DNA from: Botrimarina mediterranea
GTDB taxonomy: Bacteria > Planctomycetota > Planctomycetia > Pirellulales > Lacipirellulaceae
DNA length: 64,000 nt
Direction: 5' to 3'
Assembly: GCF_007753265.1 (NCBI RefSeq)
Contig: NZ_CP036349.1
Location: 1,273,363-1,337,362, forward strand
Made by a program: the position numbers and the translations under genes. Each line of letters begins with the position of its first letter. Within the stretch, counting starts at the first letter, position 1. Below, piece after piece: positions 9,489 through 20,607 of this stretch. The notes beneath the pieces are model-generated. The model had not been told where the DNA came from. It did no database searches and saw only the letters and a program-made list of their open reading frames with translations.

Positions 9489-10316
9489 ATGCACTCGCCA
9501 CGCTCGCTCTCCGCATTGGCGGTTGCGTCCGTCTTCGCGTTGCTCTCGATACTCCAGTGCAACGCTTATGCCTTGAGTGTCAACGGGCGCTACCTTCTCA
9601 AAGTCGACGAGACTCTTCTCAACACTGGCAGCCACGATCTCGATTTCGACGGCTCCACTTGGCACGTCGCCCAAACGCTGACGGGCGCGTGGTCTACCTA
9701 CGATGCGAGTTTTGGATTTCTCGGCGAGACGTCGATCTCTGGAGTGGGCGACCTCCGCGGGCTCGCTTACAGCTCCGCTCTCAATCAATTGGTCGTCCTC
9801 GATCAGGACACGGGAATCGTTCGCTTCGTCAATCCCGATGGCGCCGTCACGGGTCGGATCCGCACGGGGGCGCCGGCGACCGAGGGGATGGACATCGACG
9901 ATCGCGACTCAACCCTTTGGTTAACCCGGTTTGAGGGGAGCGTCGAGAAGTGGTCCTTCTCGGGTGAGTTGCTCTTCTCGTTCGACGCCAGGAGCCTGCT
10001 TCCAACGAACGACGAATTGCAGAGTGTCGCGGTTGATCCCGACACGAATGGGCTCTTCGTGTTTACGAATAGCGACGACCTTTTTGAGTTTTCAATGGAC
10101 GGGACCCTGCGGGGGCAGCTCCTCACCGACGCCTTTCCAAGTTCCCTTCCTGGCGTCCGTGATAACGGGTTGGGGATTCACTACGACGCTCCTTCCAAGA
10201 CTCTCCGACTGACGAGCCAAGGGGGCGATCTATACACCTACGCACTGATTCCCGAGCCCTCTTCCGTCGCCCTGGCGCTGCTGACGTTGGTGAGTCTTGC
10301 AACGTTTCGACATTAG
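9489..10316 (+). CDS. Secreted PEP-CTERM protein with beta-propeller-like body
   Basis: The 275-residue exoprotein starts at the ATG at 9489 with a signal peptide (to about residue 27). The body has repeated W/D-rich blade-like segments: STWHVAQTL, LRGLAYSSALNQLVVLDQ, RFVNPDGAV, TLWLTRFEGSVEKW. These suggest an SMP-30/NHL-like propeller. It ends with IPEPSSVALALLTL and a short basic end, a PEP-CTERM sorting tail. The longer frame from 9333 has no signal peptide at its front and was not used. Confidence 0.75.
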   Translation: MHSPRSLSALAVASVFALLSILQCNAYALSVNGRYLLKVDETLLNTGSHDLDFDGSTWHVAQTLTGAWSTYDASFGFLGETSISGVGDLRGLAYSSALNQLVVLDQDTGIVRFVNPDGAVTGRIRTGAPATEGMDIDDRDSTLWLTRFEGSVEKWSFSGELLFSFDARSLLPTNDELQSVAVDPDTNGLFVFTNSDDLFEFSMDGTLRGQLLTDAFPSSLPGVRDNGLGIHYDAPSKTLRLTSQGGDLYTYALIPEPSSVALALLTLVSLATFRH

Positions 10317-10326
10317 CACGGCGGGG

Positions 10327-10650
10327 TCAGCTGAGGATGGTCACCAGCACCGAGGCGTCTTCGAGGCCTTCGAGGGCGTGGTCGGCGCCGCCGGGGAGGT
10401 AGAGCATCTGGCCGGCCTGGAGCTCGTGCGTCTCGCCCAGCGCTGTGAACGCGACGCGGCCTTCGAGGCACTGCACCGTGATCTCGCCGGCCACCTTGTG
10501 CGACGGGATCTTTTTGCCGGCCGGGACCACCAGCCGGATCACTTCGAGCGAGTCGGTCTTCAGCAGGGCCGAGGTCTTCGTCCCCGCCAGGGCCGGCCCC
10601 AAGGGGCGGACGTCGATTGTCTGACCGGGAGCGGCGTGCGGAATGGCCAT
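10327..10650 (-). CDS. Small cupin-domain protein
   Basis: The 107-residue product is a single conserved-barrel cupin. It has PAGKKIPSHKVAGEITVQCLEG (motif 1, with the metal-side His and Glu) and LQAGQMLYLPGGADHALEG (motif 2, with the last His). Such small cupins bind a metal ion and a small ligand; the target is unknown. The start is Met at 10650; the 35 residues upstream in frame are non-conserved. The gene converges with the exoprotein at 9489, with only 10 bases between them. Confidence 0.85.
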   Translation of the reverse strand: MAIPHAAPGQTIDVRPLGPALAGTKTSALLKTDSLEVIRLVVPAGKKIPSHKVAGEITVQCLEGRVAFTALGETHELQAGQMLYLPGGADHALEGLEDASVLVTILS

Positions 10651-10697
10651 CGTGAATGCCTTGGTGTTGAGGAGGCGCCGGCTGAGGAGGTCGTTAG

Positions 10698-12116
<1,419 letters not shown>

Positions 12117-12145
12117 GGCGGCCCTCTCAGTCAGCCCCCGGGGCC

Positions 12146-12287
12146 TCCCGTCACACGCTCAGGAAGGGCCCTAGGACGCCGCCTGTCGCGTCGGGCGAGG
12201 GGTCCCTTGGGGTAGAGTTGGACACGCCTGGACGCTTAGGCGCGCCCCTCACGGACGCCTTAGCGGGCGTTCAAGTTTTCCCCGGGA
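12146..12287 (+). repeat. Family A intergenic repeat, copy A3
   Basis: This copy keeps AGGAAGGGCCCTAGG at the left, GGACACGCCTGGACGC in the middle, and GGGCGTTCAAGTTTTCCCCG followed by GAAATCGA at the right. The right end matches copy A2 (51896-52062, reverse) particularly well. It is the first element of the 670-base gap 12117-12786, which also holds a 200-base palindrome and a family B arm and no gene. Confidence 0.6.
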
Positions 12288-12334
12288 AATCGAAGGCCCA
12301 CCTGAGGGCTCGAAGGTGCGCCCGCCCAGCGACA

Positions 12335-12534
12335 AAGCCCCGGAGGGGCGGCAGCGCGTAGCCAGGGGCGCAAGCCCCTGGGACAGTCGCGAATCCAAAC
12401 ACACGAAGCCCCGGAGGGGCGACAGCAGGCCCGGCGTCGATGCCCGCTGTCGCCCCTCCGGGGCTTCGTGAGTGCTTGCGTGCGTGTTCCAGGGGCTCGC
12501 GCCCCTGGCTACGCGCTGCCGCCCCTCCGGGGCT
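12335..12534. repeat. Nested 200-base palindrome (GCCCCGGAGGGGCG type)
   Basis: The outer arms (12335-12375 and 12490-12534) both carry AGCCCCGGAGGGGCGGCAG, GCGTAGCCAGGGGCG and CAAGCCCCTGG or complements. The inner arms (12402-12426 and 12446-12470) are near-perfect complements built on CGAAGCCCCGGAGGGGCGAC. Each GCCCCGGAGGGGC word is itself palindromic. The element has no coding capacity of its own and seems to be inserted between repeats A3 and B4. Confidence 0.9.
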
Positions 12535-12541
12535 CTCAAAC

Positions 12542-12599
12542 GGGCGCCGCGTCGGTGATTCGCTGAGGGCTCCGGCAAAGGCCTGCGACTCCAGCCACC
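12542..12599 (-). repeat. Family B repeat, single arm B4
   Basis: Read on the minus strand, this matches the left arm of the element at 32890-33006: GTGGCTGG, GTCGCAGGCCTT, GCCGGAGCCC, then CAGCGAATCAC. Only one arm is present. It lies 188 bases past the 3' end of the A+T-rich gene at 12787. Confidence 0.7.
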
Positions 12600-12786
12600 C
12601 TTTCGATCGCCACAGGCACTTGGCGGGCGCCATGCCCACATGCAAAGCGGAGGGGCATGCGAACCAAGGTCGACGGTCCACTCCAATTCCCATGCTCATC
12701 CCCTATCGGGTGTGAGCATGGCACCCGGCCACCCAATCAAAAGCACGTCAGTGCCACCCGCCGCAGACTCTGACAGTACATCTAAT

Positions 12787-13881
12787 TTATTTTTGAATCG
12801 CGATGCCAGTTGATGGCGGAAGAATAGCCTTTGCTTCTAGCAGCTGTATCCTTGAGTCGCCGTCTTGGTCTAGTACGTGCAGAACGCCTTCAAGTTGGAT
12901 GGTGTCAAGTCCGTGTAATGGGATGTATTCTTCGAGTACGACTTCAATCTCATTGTTTAGGATAGCTGTCGTAGCTAGGAGATATGCATTTCCTATATCA
13001 TTGCCCGTGGTCTTATCGGATACGCTATCTATCGATGTCGTCGTAAAATCGCCCTTCATGTTATGGAGGGGCGCCGAACAAAGCACTCTTCTCCCATTTA
13101 GTCGATGTACTAAACTCCGATCTTCAGGGCTTCGCAGGATGTCGGATAAATCGATTGGCAGTGGAGATTCCCTGGAAATTATGGCGTAACTATCAGGTCG
13201 CACTAGTGCAATGAATTCTCCTGTATCCCACATGGCTAAACGAGGGTCATTGAAGATCAGATCCTTTGCAGGCAGCAACTCTTCCAAATGATCCGAAACC
13301 GTTTGGCGAAGCGACGGCGGGGATAGGGTTCCTCCACGAAATTCTATAGCTTGTACCGAATCCTTTTCTCCGTTCTCATGATAATGGTAAATTAGTATGT
13401 CACCGAAGGGTTCTACATTTTTGTTGGCAACATCCGCGTAAAAGCTACGGTTGCGTTCACCACTCCATGAGAGCTGGTAGTGTTCATGAGCCAAGCTCAA
13501 ACGATCTCCTGGTCGAACAACGTTGTGTCCTCTAGGGAATAGCGAACCGCCGATCATTCTTATGGGCTCAGACTGCTGCGTCGCTAAATGATCGTTGCTG
13601 AGAGCGGGGGTAGGGACGGCGGGTATCGCGGCGGTCTGAGAGTGGATAGATGTGTCAGCCAACGTGACTTTACTGTCCTTGATGCCTGCTGCAGTGCTCC
13701 TGGTCGTAATTGAATATAAAGCCGCTCCGCCGATCCAGATCAGTGCCATTCCAGCCGAAATAAGCACTAGCGCGCATAGCATGCAGAACACCCAATGCGA
13801 TCCCTCCCATGCTTCGTAACTGAAGCTGCTTTGTACGGTCTCTGAATCTATGTCAGTGAGCACTTTGAGTATTTTTGTCAC
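12787..13881 (-). CDS. A+T-richer orphan membrane-anchored protein, possibly acquired
   Basis: The 364-residue product has one strong membrane helix (about residues 31-57) after a short cytoplasmic head. A Ser/Thr/Pro linker follows, then a long external or periplasmic domain of mixed strands. Near the C-terminus, DQDGDSRIQLLEAK looks like a single EF-hand loop. I recognise no family. Its base composition and codon use (many ATA, TTA, AGA-type codons on the coding strand) are clearly unlike the neighbouring genes, which points to horizontal transfer. The gene stands alone between repeats and the icd terminator. Confidence 0.6.
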   Translation of the reverse strand: MTKILKVLTDIDSETVQSSFSYEAWEGSHWVFCMLCALVLISAGMALIWIGGAALYSITTRSTAAGIKDSKVTLADTSIHSQTAAIPAVPTPALSNDHLATQQSEPIRMIGGSLFPRGHNVVRPGDRLSLAHEHYQLSWSGERNRSFYADVANKNVEPFGDILIYHYHENGEKDSVQAIEFRGGTLSPPSLRQTVSDHLEELLPAKDLIFNDPRLAMWDTGEFIALVRPDSYAIISRESPLPIDLSDILRSPEDRSLVHRLNGRRVLCSAPLHNMKGDFTTTSIDSVSDKTTGNDIGNAYLLATTAILNNEIEVVLEEYIPLHGLDTIQLEGVLHVLDQDGDSRIQLLEAKAILPPSTGIAIQK

Positions 13882-13990
13882 GGGGATAGTTATTGCTAAA
13901 GCGTTGCAGCAGCAGGGGTCCGGACGAATCGAATGCAGCTGCAGGCAGCTTCCGCGTTGTAGCCTGGGCTAGAACGCTACGTCAGATCGC

Positions 13991-14030
13991 AAAACTCCGT
14001 GATTGGGCCTAAAAGGCCCAATCACGGAGT
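13991..14030 (-). terminator. Rho-independent terminator downstream of icd
   Basis: A perfect 17-bp stem (13994-14010 with 14014-14030) has a three-base loop. On the minus strand it is followed by four T residues. It lies about 85 bases past the icd stop. The T-run is short, so efficiency is uncertain. Confidence 0.7.
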
Positions 14031-14116
14031 CGTCGTTTTCGGTCGCTCTCTGACGATCGCGGCTCGGCGGCAGAAGCTTTCCCTAGCCTCTCGCCTCTGC
14101 CATCTAGCCTCTAGCG

Positions 14117-15352
<1,236 letters not shown>

Positions 15353-15446
15353 GTGGGGGCTCCGGGGAGGGCGGCGGTGGGGTGAATTGATCGGTAAGGG
15401 TGCGATTCTCGGTAGGCCGGCGCGGGGGGTCAACGGCCCCAGATAA

Positions 15447-15540
15447 AGGGAATGACGAAATCCGAATGACGAATGACGAACCTGCCGGCGCCGGCCCGAC
15501 CCCTCCGACAGGTTCGTCATTCGTGCTTCGTCATTCCCCT
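15447..15540. repeat. Word-repeat hairpin D3 (GAATGACGAA type)
   Basis: The left arm has GAATGACGAA repeated with small changes (15447-15490). The right arm is the complement (15506-15540). It lies between the divergent icd gene and the TIM-barrel gene, so it sits in both promoter regions and overlaps false N-terminal extensions of both. Confidence 0.85.
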
Positions 15541-15628
15541 CGGGTCATTCATTGAAACCGCGGCCCCGACGGGCCAAGATAGTCCCACGCCCCCTCTTCC
15601 CGGAACGAACACCCCCGAGGCCTCTCCC

Positions 15629-16552
15629 ATGTCGCTTGCCCGTCGTCAGTTTCTTCAGACCGCCGCCGCTACTGCCGCTGCGATGGCTACCGTGCCCCGC
15701 TGGGCGTTTGCTGGGGAGAAGAAGGTCGTGCCGTACCGGATTTCGCTGGCCGAGTGGTCGCTGCACAAGGCGATCCGCGGCGGAGAGCTGAAGAACCTCG
15801 ATTTCGCCCGGGTCTCGAAGGAGGAGTTCGGTATCAACGGGATCGAGTACGTCAGCCAGCTGTGGGAGGACAAGCAGGCCGGGTCGGAGTACGTCGGCAA
15901 GGTGAAGCAGGCGGCCGCCGACGCGGGGGTCGAGAGCGTCCTGATCATGGTCGATTCCGAGGGCGCCCTGGGCGACGCGGACGACGCCAAGCGGACCCAG
16001 GCGATCGACAACCACAAGAAGTGGCTCGAAGCGGCCAAGGAGCTCGGCTGCCACGCCATCCGGGTGAACGCCCAATCGAGCGGGAGCTACGCCGAGCAGC
16101 TAGCCCTGGCGGCGGACGGGCTGGGGCGGCTGGGCGAGATCGCCGACCAGTACGGCCTGAACGTCCTGGTGGAGAACCACGGCGGCCTGTCGAGCAACGG
16201 CGCCTGGCTGGCGGGGGTCATGAAGCGGGTGGGCCGGCCGAACGTCGGGACGCTGCCGGACTTCGGCAACTTCTGCATCTCCGGCCGCGGGACCCCCGAG
16301 GCCGTGTGGTACGACCGCTACCAGGGGATGGAAGAGCTGATGCCGTTCGCCAAGGCGGTGTCGGCGAAGAGCTACGACTTCAACGAAGACGGCGACGCCA
16401 TCGAGACCGACTACTACCGCGTCATGAAGATCGTCCTGAACCACGGCTACAGCGGCTGGGTGGGGATCGAGTACGAGGGGAGCGCGGTCGGCGAGTACGA
16501 GGGGATCAAGCGGACGAAGGCCCTCTTGGAGAAGATCCGCGACGCGGCCTAG
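15629..16552 (+). CDS. Tat-exported sugar phosphate isomerase/epimerase-like TIM barrel
   Basis: The 307-residue protein begins MSLARRQFLQTAAATAAA, a twin-arginine signal. It continues into an AP-endonuclease-2/xylose-isomerase-like barrel with SLAEWSLHKAI, GINGIEYVSQ, VLVENHGG, GTLPDFGNF and VGIEYEGS. The conserved Glu/His/Asp pattern suggests a divalent metal site. The reaction is unknown; many planctomycete homologues are sugar isomerase or epimerase candidates. A hairpin at 16583-16648 follows the gene. Confidence 0.85.
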   Translation: MSLARRQFLQTAAATAAAMATVPRWAFAGEKKVVPYRISLAEWSLHKAIRGGELKNLDFARVSKEEFGINGIEYVSQLWEDKQAGSEYVGKVKQAAADAGVESVLIMVDSEGALGDADDAKRTQAIDNHKKWLEAAKELGCHAIRVNAQSSGSYAEQLALAADGLGRLGEIADQYGLNVLVENHGGLSSNGAWLAGVMKRVGRPNVGTLPDFGNFCISGRGTPEAVWYDRYQGMEELMPFAKAVSAKSYDFNEDGDAIETDYYRVMKIVLNHGYSGWVGIEYEGSAVGEYEGIKRTKALLEKIRDAA

Positions 16553-16582
16553 GGTTGCTAGCAACGACCGTTCGGACATCCG

Positions 16583-16648
16583 CTCCGGGCGCTGAGGCTG
16601 ACGGCTCGCCGACCAACTGTGGCGAGCCGTCAGCGTCAGCGCCCGGAG
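16583..16648. repeat. Inverted repeat F1 (CTCCGGGCGCTGA / GGCGAGCC type)
   Basis: Arms at 16583-16610 and 16621-16648 are almost perfect complements with a 10-base loop; the GGCGAGCC ends face inwards. A second member at 44505-44592 has the halves the other way round. A diverged relative lies near 22815-22915. The remaining 16649-16958 contains no gene or further repeat that I can recognise. Confidence 0.8.
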
Positions 16649-16958
16649 TTTTTTCTGCGCCGCCAGCCCTTCTTGCTACGAAAGGACGGATTTCGCTCCC
16701 GAAGCGGGGTTTTTCGCTAAAGACTTTCCGAGGTTTCCGACTGGACACCCCACAGGGCGGGACAAAGGGCCGTGCCTAAGCTTTGTGCACGAAAGTCGTG
16801 CGCGGTTGTTGAGCACGGCCTGTTGGGAAATAGGCAGCTAGGCCGATTCGCTGCAAGTGCTGGCGCCGTAGGGGATGCCAGCGTGGCGTTTGCTGGCGTC
16901 GGAGAATGCTTGCGAGACGGGGCTGGAGTTGGCCCCGCCGCCGCCCCGCACGAACCGG

Positions 16959-17540
16959 ATGGAGACGCACGCCGTGCTGACCGAGTCCCCTGCCGCCACG
17001 AATGGCCAGTCCGCTGAAACCCAGTCCACCGAAACCAACCCCCAGTACCAGCAGCTGCTGCAGGTCGCCGAGCGCCTGTGCCAGCAGTCGCCCGATTGGG
17101 TGACCTTCTTCCGCGAAGTGATGGGCATCGACGGCGTTGTCCGTCGGACGTTCCCGAACTTCGACGACCTGACCGCTTTCGAGCGTTCGGAAGAGTTCGC
17201 CCAGATCCAGAAGCTGCTGGTGAAGCTCCGTGAGAACAAAGCGACCGCCGACAGCGAGAGCGAGCCGACCCGTGTGATCACGGTCCGTCTCCCGAAGAGC
17301 ATGCACGAGTACCTGCGGACGGAGGCTCACGACCTGCGTACCAGCATGAACAAGCTCTGCATCTCGAAGCTGCTGCAGATGATCGAGCAGGACATGATCC
17401 CTGCCGATCAGACCGCTTTGCCGAAGCGTCGCAACACGACGACCCCGTCGCTGACCGGCGCTCCGACCAACCCCGTGGCCAACAGCGGAAGCAATGGCAG
17501 CACGGTCCCCAGCGACAGCCCCTTCAAGTCGGGCTTCTGA
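16959..17540 (+). CDS. Ribbon-helix-helix (Arc/HicB-type) DNA-binding protein
   Basis: The 193-residue protein has a Gln/Thr-rich N-terminus and a helical middle (about residues 30-90, with DWVTFFREVMGIDG). A ribbon-helix-helix unit follows at about 105-140: TRVITVRLPKSMHEYLR, then HDLRTSMNKLCISKLL. The strand VITVRLP and the following two helices fit the DNA-binding fold. The tail is Ser/Thr/Asn/Pro rich. No toxin partner is next to it, so it is more likely a stand-alone regulator than an antitoxin. The ATG at 16959 opens the conserved part, and a strong terminator follows. Confidence 0.75.
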   Translation: METHAVLTESPAATNGQSAETQSTETNPQYQQLLQVAERLCQQSPDWVTFFREVMGIDGVVRRTFPNFDDLTAFERSEEFAQIQKLLVKLRENKATADSESEPTRVITVRLPKSMHEYLRTEAHDLRTSMNKLCISKLLQMIEQDMIPADQTALPKRRNTTTPSLTGAPTNPVANSGSNGSTVPSDSPFKSGF

Positions 17541-17597
17541 GGGTCGGGCTACTGAGACTTGGCGCCCCGGCCGGGCCACCAATTCGACTGACGTACG

Positions 17598-17630
17598 CCG
17601 CCCCGGTTAGGAATAGCCGGGGCGGTTTTT
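17598..17630 (+). terminator. Rho-independent terminator after the RHH gene
   Basis: A 9-bp GC-rich stem (CCGCCCCGG with CCGGGGCGG) has a 10-base loop and is followed by five T residues. It lies 57 bases after the stop codon at 17540. Confidence 0.9.
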
Positions 17631-17635
17631 CGTTA

Positions 17636-17725
17636 GTTGGCAATGGGCGGTCGGCAGTGGGCAAGAAGGAGGTAGGCGTTCTCGGGGGAGAGGGTCACCT
17701 TACTGCGCACTGCCGACTGCCCACT
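17636..17725. repeat. Word-repeat hairpin D4 (GGGCGGTCGGCAGTGGGC type)
   Basis: The arms at 17636-17669 and 17698-17725 are made of variants of GGCAGTGGGC and its complement. The hairpin lies just past the 3' end of rnpB and just past the terminator of the RHH gene, so it occupies the convergent gap. Confidence 0.75.
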
Positions 17726-17736
17726 TAATAAAAAAG

Positions 17737-18225
<489 letters not shown>

Positions 18226-18448
18226 AGACGCGTAAGTCTACCAAGAAGTCGAGGAGGGGGACTTACTCCTATAGGAAGAATCCCCCCAAGGATCGCTGCC
18301 CGTTGGAGCGGTCCTGCCGGTCATGCCGCCGGCGCCACCCGGCTGGGCGCAGTCCATGTTGCGGTATGAGGCAGGTTGGCGGGCATGCCAATGCGGATGT
18401 CCTAGTTTGTACTGCGGTCACCACCTATCGCGTTGAACGGTCAACCGA

Positions 18449-19366
18449 ATGCCCCCGTCATCGACAGTCGGTGTCGAAGCGTCACAACCTCCGTCGGATG
18501 AGGCCGCTACCTATCGCGCGTTGGTCTACGCCAGCGATAGCTTGCAGGGCAAGCTGATCTGCCGCGGGATGGAGCGTCTGGGGTTCCGCTGTGACTCCGT
18601 CTGCCGGCCCACCGGAGCACGGGCACGACTCCAAGGGGGTTGTTACGACCTGATCCTGATCGACTTGCGGGACGCCAGGGCCGAGCAAGTGTCGGTTGCC
18701 GGCGACGCCTTCGCGTACCGCCGCCGCGCCAAGATCATGGCGATCGTCAGCGCCGGCGCCGGCGAGATGGTCAAGTCGCTCTTAGCCTACGGCGTGGACG
18801 AGATCGTCACCGATCCGATTGATGCGGAGTCGATTGGCGTCAAAGCGTCGTCGCTGCTTGAGATCGAGTCCTGGAGGCAAGAAGCAATCCTCCGCCAACG
18901 CGACGTCCCACTCGGCAAGTTGCTCGAGACGATTGAGCAGAGCCTAATCGAGCGATCGGCAGCGGTGCTGCGGAGGATCGGCGACCCCTTCGATTCCTTG
19001 GGGATGCCGAGCAGCTTCCGCGAGGCGATCGCCAACGGCGCCGCGCGCGCCCGTCAAGAACGTAGCGGCGGCGAAGAGGGCGGCGCCAATCGGCGTCGCA
19101 GCGCGAGGGAAAGCGTCTGCCTCACGGCGTCGGCGATCCCGCTCGACGAATTCGGCAAGGCGTGTGGCGATCCCTTCGCGGTGGTCGTCGGAGACCTATC
19201 ACTCACAGGGGCCCGGCTCGCGCACACGAGGCCCGTGTCGGGCCATTGGCACGCGATGCAGTGGCGCTGCGCCACGGTGGCCGAGAGGACGGTGACGGTC
19301 GAGGCCGAGGTAGTGCGCTGCGAGACAATCGGGCGCTTCTATGAAATCGGCGTGCGATTCCTCTAA
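18449..19366 (+). CDS. Receiver-like plus PilZ domain protein
   Basis: The 305-residue protein has an N-terminal receiver-like alpha/beta domain (about 22-135): RALVYASDS, YDLILIDLRDA and KIMAIVSAG follow the order of response-regulator strands, although the acidic pocket is incomplete. A helical linker follows. The C-terminal PilZ domain (about 205-305) has RRRSARESV as the arginine-rich c-di-GMP motif and DLSLTGARL as the D-x-S-x-x-G motif. It probably senses cyclic di-GMP and acts in motility, adhesion or envelope control. No partner kinase is adjacent. Confidence 0.75.
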   Translation: MPPSSTVGVEASQPPSDEAATYRALVYASDSLQGKLICRGMERLGFRCDSVCRPTGARARLQGGCYDLILIDLRDARAEQVSVAGDAFAYRRRAKIMAIVSAGAGEMVKSLLAYGVDEIVTDPIDAESIGVKASSLLEIESWRQEAILRQRDVPLGKLLETIEQSLIERSAAVLRRIGDPFDSLGMPSSFREAIANGAARARQERSGGEEGGANRRRSARESVCLTASAIPLDEFGKACGDPFAVVVGDLSLTGARLAHTRPVSGHWHAMQWRCATVAERTVTVEAEVVRCETIGRFYEIGVRFL

Positions 19367-19486
19367 GAGAGAAGGCTAATTGTCACTGCTAGCGTGACAG
19401 TTTGGTCGCGATGATCTTCACCGCCGCAGGGGACCTTGCTAAGGTCCCGGCGCTTGAAGAACCGTCCTCGAACCTAGGCGCCCGCC

Positions 19487-20284
19487 ATGCGCTATTTGCT
19501 AGCTCTGCTATTGTCCGTCGGGCTGTTTTCCGACGGCGTGGCGACGACATGCTTCGCCGCCGACTTCCGCATCGAGACGCGCGTTTACGCCAAGGGCGAG
19601 GAGGAGCCGGCAAGCCAGAGCGTTACGCTGTTTACCGGCGGCGCCGCGTACGACTTCCGGGACGAAGCCCATCGCGTCACGATCTTCCGGCCCGGCGCGG
19701 CAGACAAGCCGGGGCGGTTCGTCCTTCTCGACTCGCAGCGGCAGTACCGCTCCGAGATTGGTGGCGATCGCGTCGCGGTGGTGACGACCAAGCTTCGGCG
19801 TTGGGCCGCGGTTCACAAAGACCCGTTCCTCCGCTTCACCGGCGACCCGGCGTTCGACGAGGCGTTCGACGCCGACACCGGCGAATTGCGGATGACGAGC
19901 AAGCAGATGTCTTACCGCTTGGTGACGATGCCCGTCGCCAGCCGCGAGGCGATGAAGGAGTTGCGGGCGTTCCTCGACGCCTACGCCCAGTTGCACACGC
20001 TGCTCGAAGCGGGCTTGCCTCCAGGGCCGCGGATGCGGGTCAACGAGTCGCTCGCCAACCACGACGTGGTGCCGATCGAGGTCGAGCTCTACGAGGGCCC
20101 GATCGAAGGCGAGCCCGAGCTACGCGCCGAGCACCTCGTCACTTGGATCCTCTCGCGCGAAGATCGCAACCGCATCGAAGAGGCCAACCGCTGGGTCGCC
20201 GAGTACGTTGAGGTCGAGAACACAGAGTTCAGCAAGTTCGCGAATCAGCGGATGGCCGAGGCCGTCGACAAGGCGAGCCACTAG
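19487..20284 (+). CDS. Secreted protein of unknown function
   Basis: The 265-residue product has a signal peptide (residues 1-24, ending CFAAD). The body runs DFRIETRVY, SQSVTLFTGGAAYDF and RFVLLDSQRQYRSEI, a pattern of strands like an outer-membrane-lipoprotein-carrier or LolA-type sheet. A long helical C-terminal third follows. The LolA resemblance is a weak impression. It follows the PilZ gene on the same strand after 120 bases. I do not recognise a named family. Confidence 0.55.
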   Translation: MRYLLALLLSVGLFSDGVATTCFAADFRIETRVYAKGEEEPASQSVTLFTGGAAYDFRDEAHRVTIFRPGAADKPGRFVLLDSQRQYRSEIGGDRVAVVTTKLRRWAAVHKDPFLRFTGDPAFDEAFDADTGELRMTSKQMSYRLVTMPVASREAMKELRAFLDAYAQLHTLLEAGLPPGPRMRVNESLANHDVVPIEVELYEGPIEGEPELRAEHLVTWILSREDRNRIEEANRWVAEYVEVENTEFSKFANQRMAEAVDKASH

Positions 20285-20304
20285 TACGCGAAGCGACTAA
20301 ATCT

Positions 20305-20329
20305 GTGGGAGGGGTCTCCTGACCCCGAT
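20305..20329 (+). repeat. Single GTGG-headed REP-like unit E1
   Basis: This is one half of the family E element: GTGGGAGGGGTCTC, then CTGACCCCGAT. It has a GTGG head and a short hairpin. The partner half is absent. The 323-base gap 20285-20607 contains this and hairpin D6 and no gene. Confidence 0.65.
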
Positions 20330-20373
20330 GACGCGCACAAAGCCGCAAGGGTACGGAGAAAAAAAGTCGGGAG

Positions 20374-20569
20374 GTCTCGCGCAGAGACGCGGAGACGCAG
20401 ATCTGGATGTCTGTAAGTCTCACGCAAAGGCGCTAAGCCGCAAAGGACGCGCTCCTGCGCGATCGATTGCAGCCGAGCCTATTCCGAAAAGACTTTTTCT
20501 GTGCGCCTTGGCGGCTTTGCGTGAGTCTTAATTGCCTCCCCTCTGCGCCTTCGCGTCTCTGCGCGAGAC
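20374..20569. repeat. Word-repeat hairpin D6 (CGCAGAGACG type)
   Basis: It has the same arms and order of words as D1 (1327-1505): GTCTCGCGCAGAGACG at the left and CTCTGCGCGAGAC at the right, with the CGCAAAGGCGC inner words. The loop (about 20445-20505) begins GACGCGCTCCTGCGCGATCG and resembles the D1 loop in the same orientation. Confidence 0.85.
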
Positions 20570-20607
20570 TCAACGGCAGAATGGAGAAGGCTAGATTCGG
20601 AGATTGG

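Noticed and set aside
12249-12736. Several overlapping ORFs on both strands
   Set aside because: They are translations of the GCCCCGGAGGGGCG palindrome and a family B arm (the GVAG...SPQRIT peptide recurs at 32851 and 51646).
16959-17540. Ribbon-helix-helix protein as an antitoxin
   Set aside because: There is no toxin-sized gene adjacent on the same strand, and the protein is longer than typical antitoxins.
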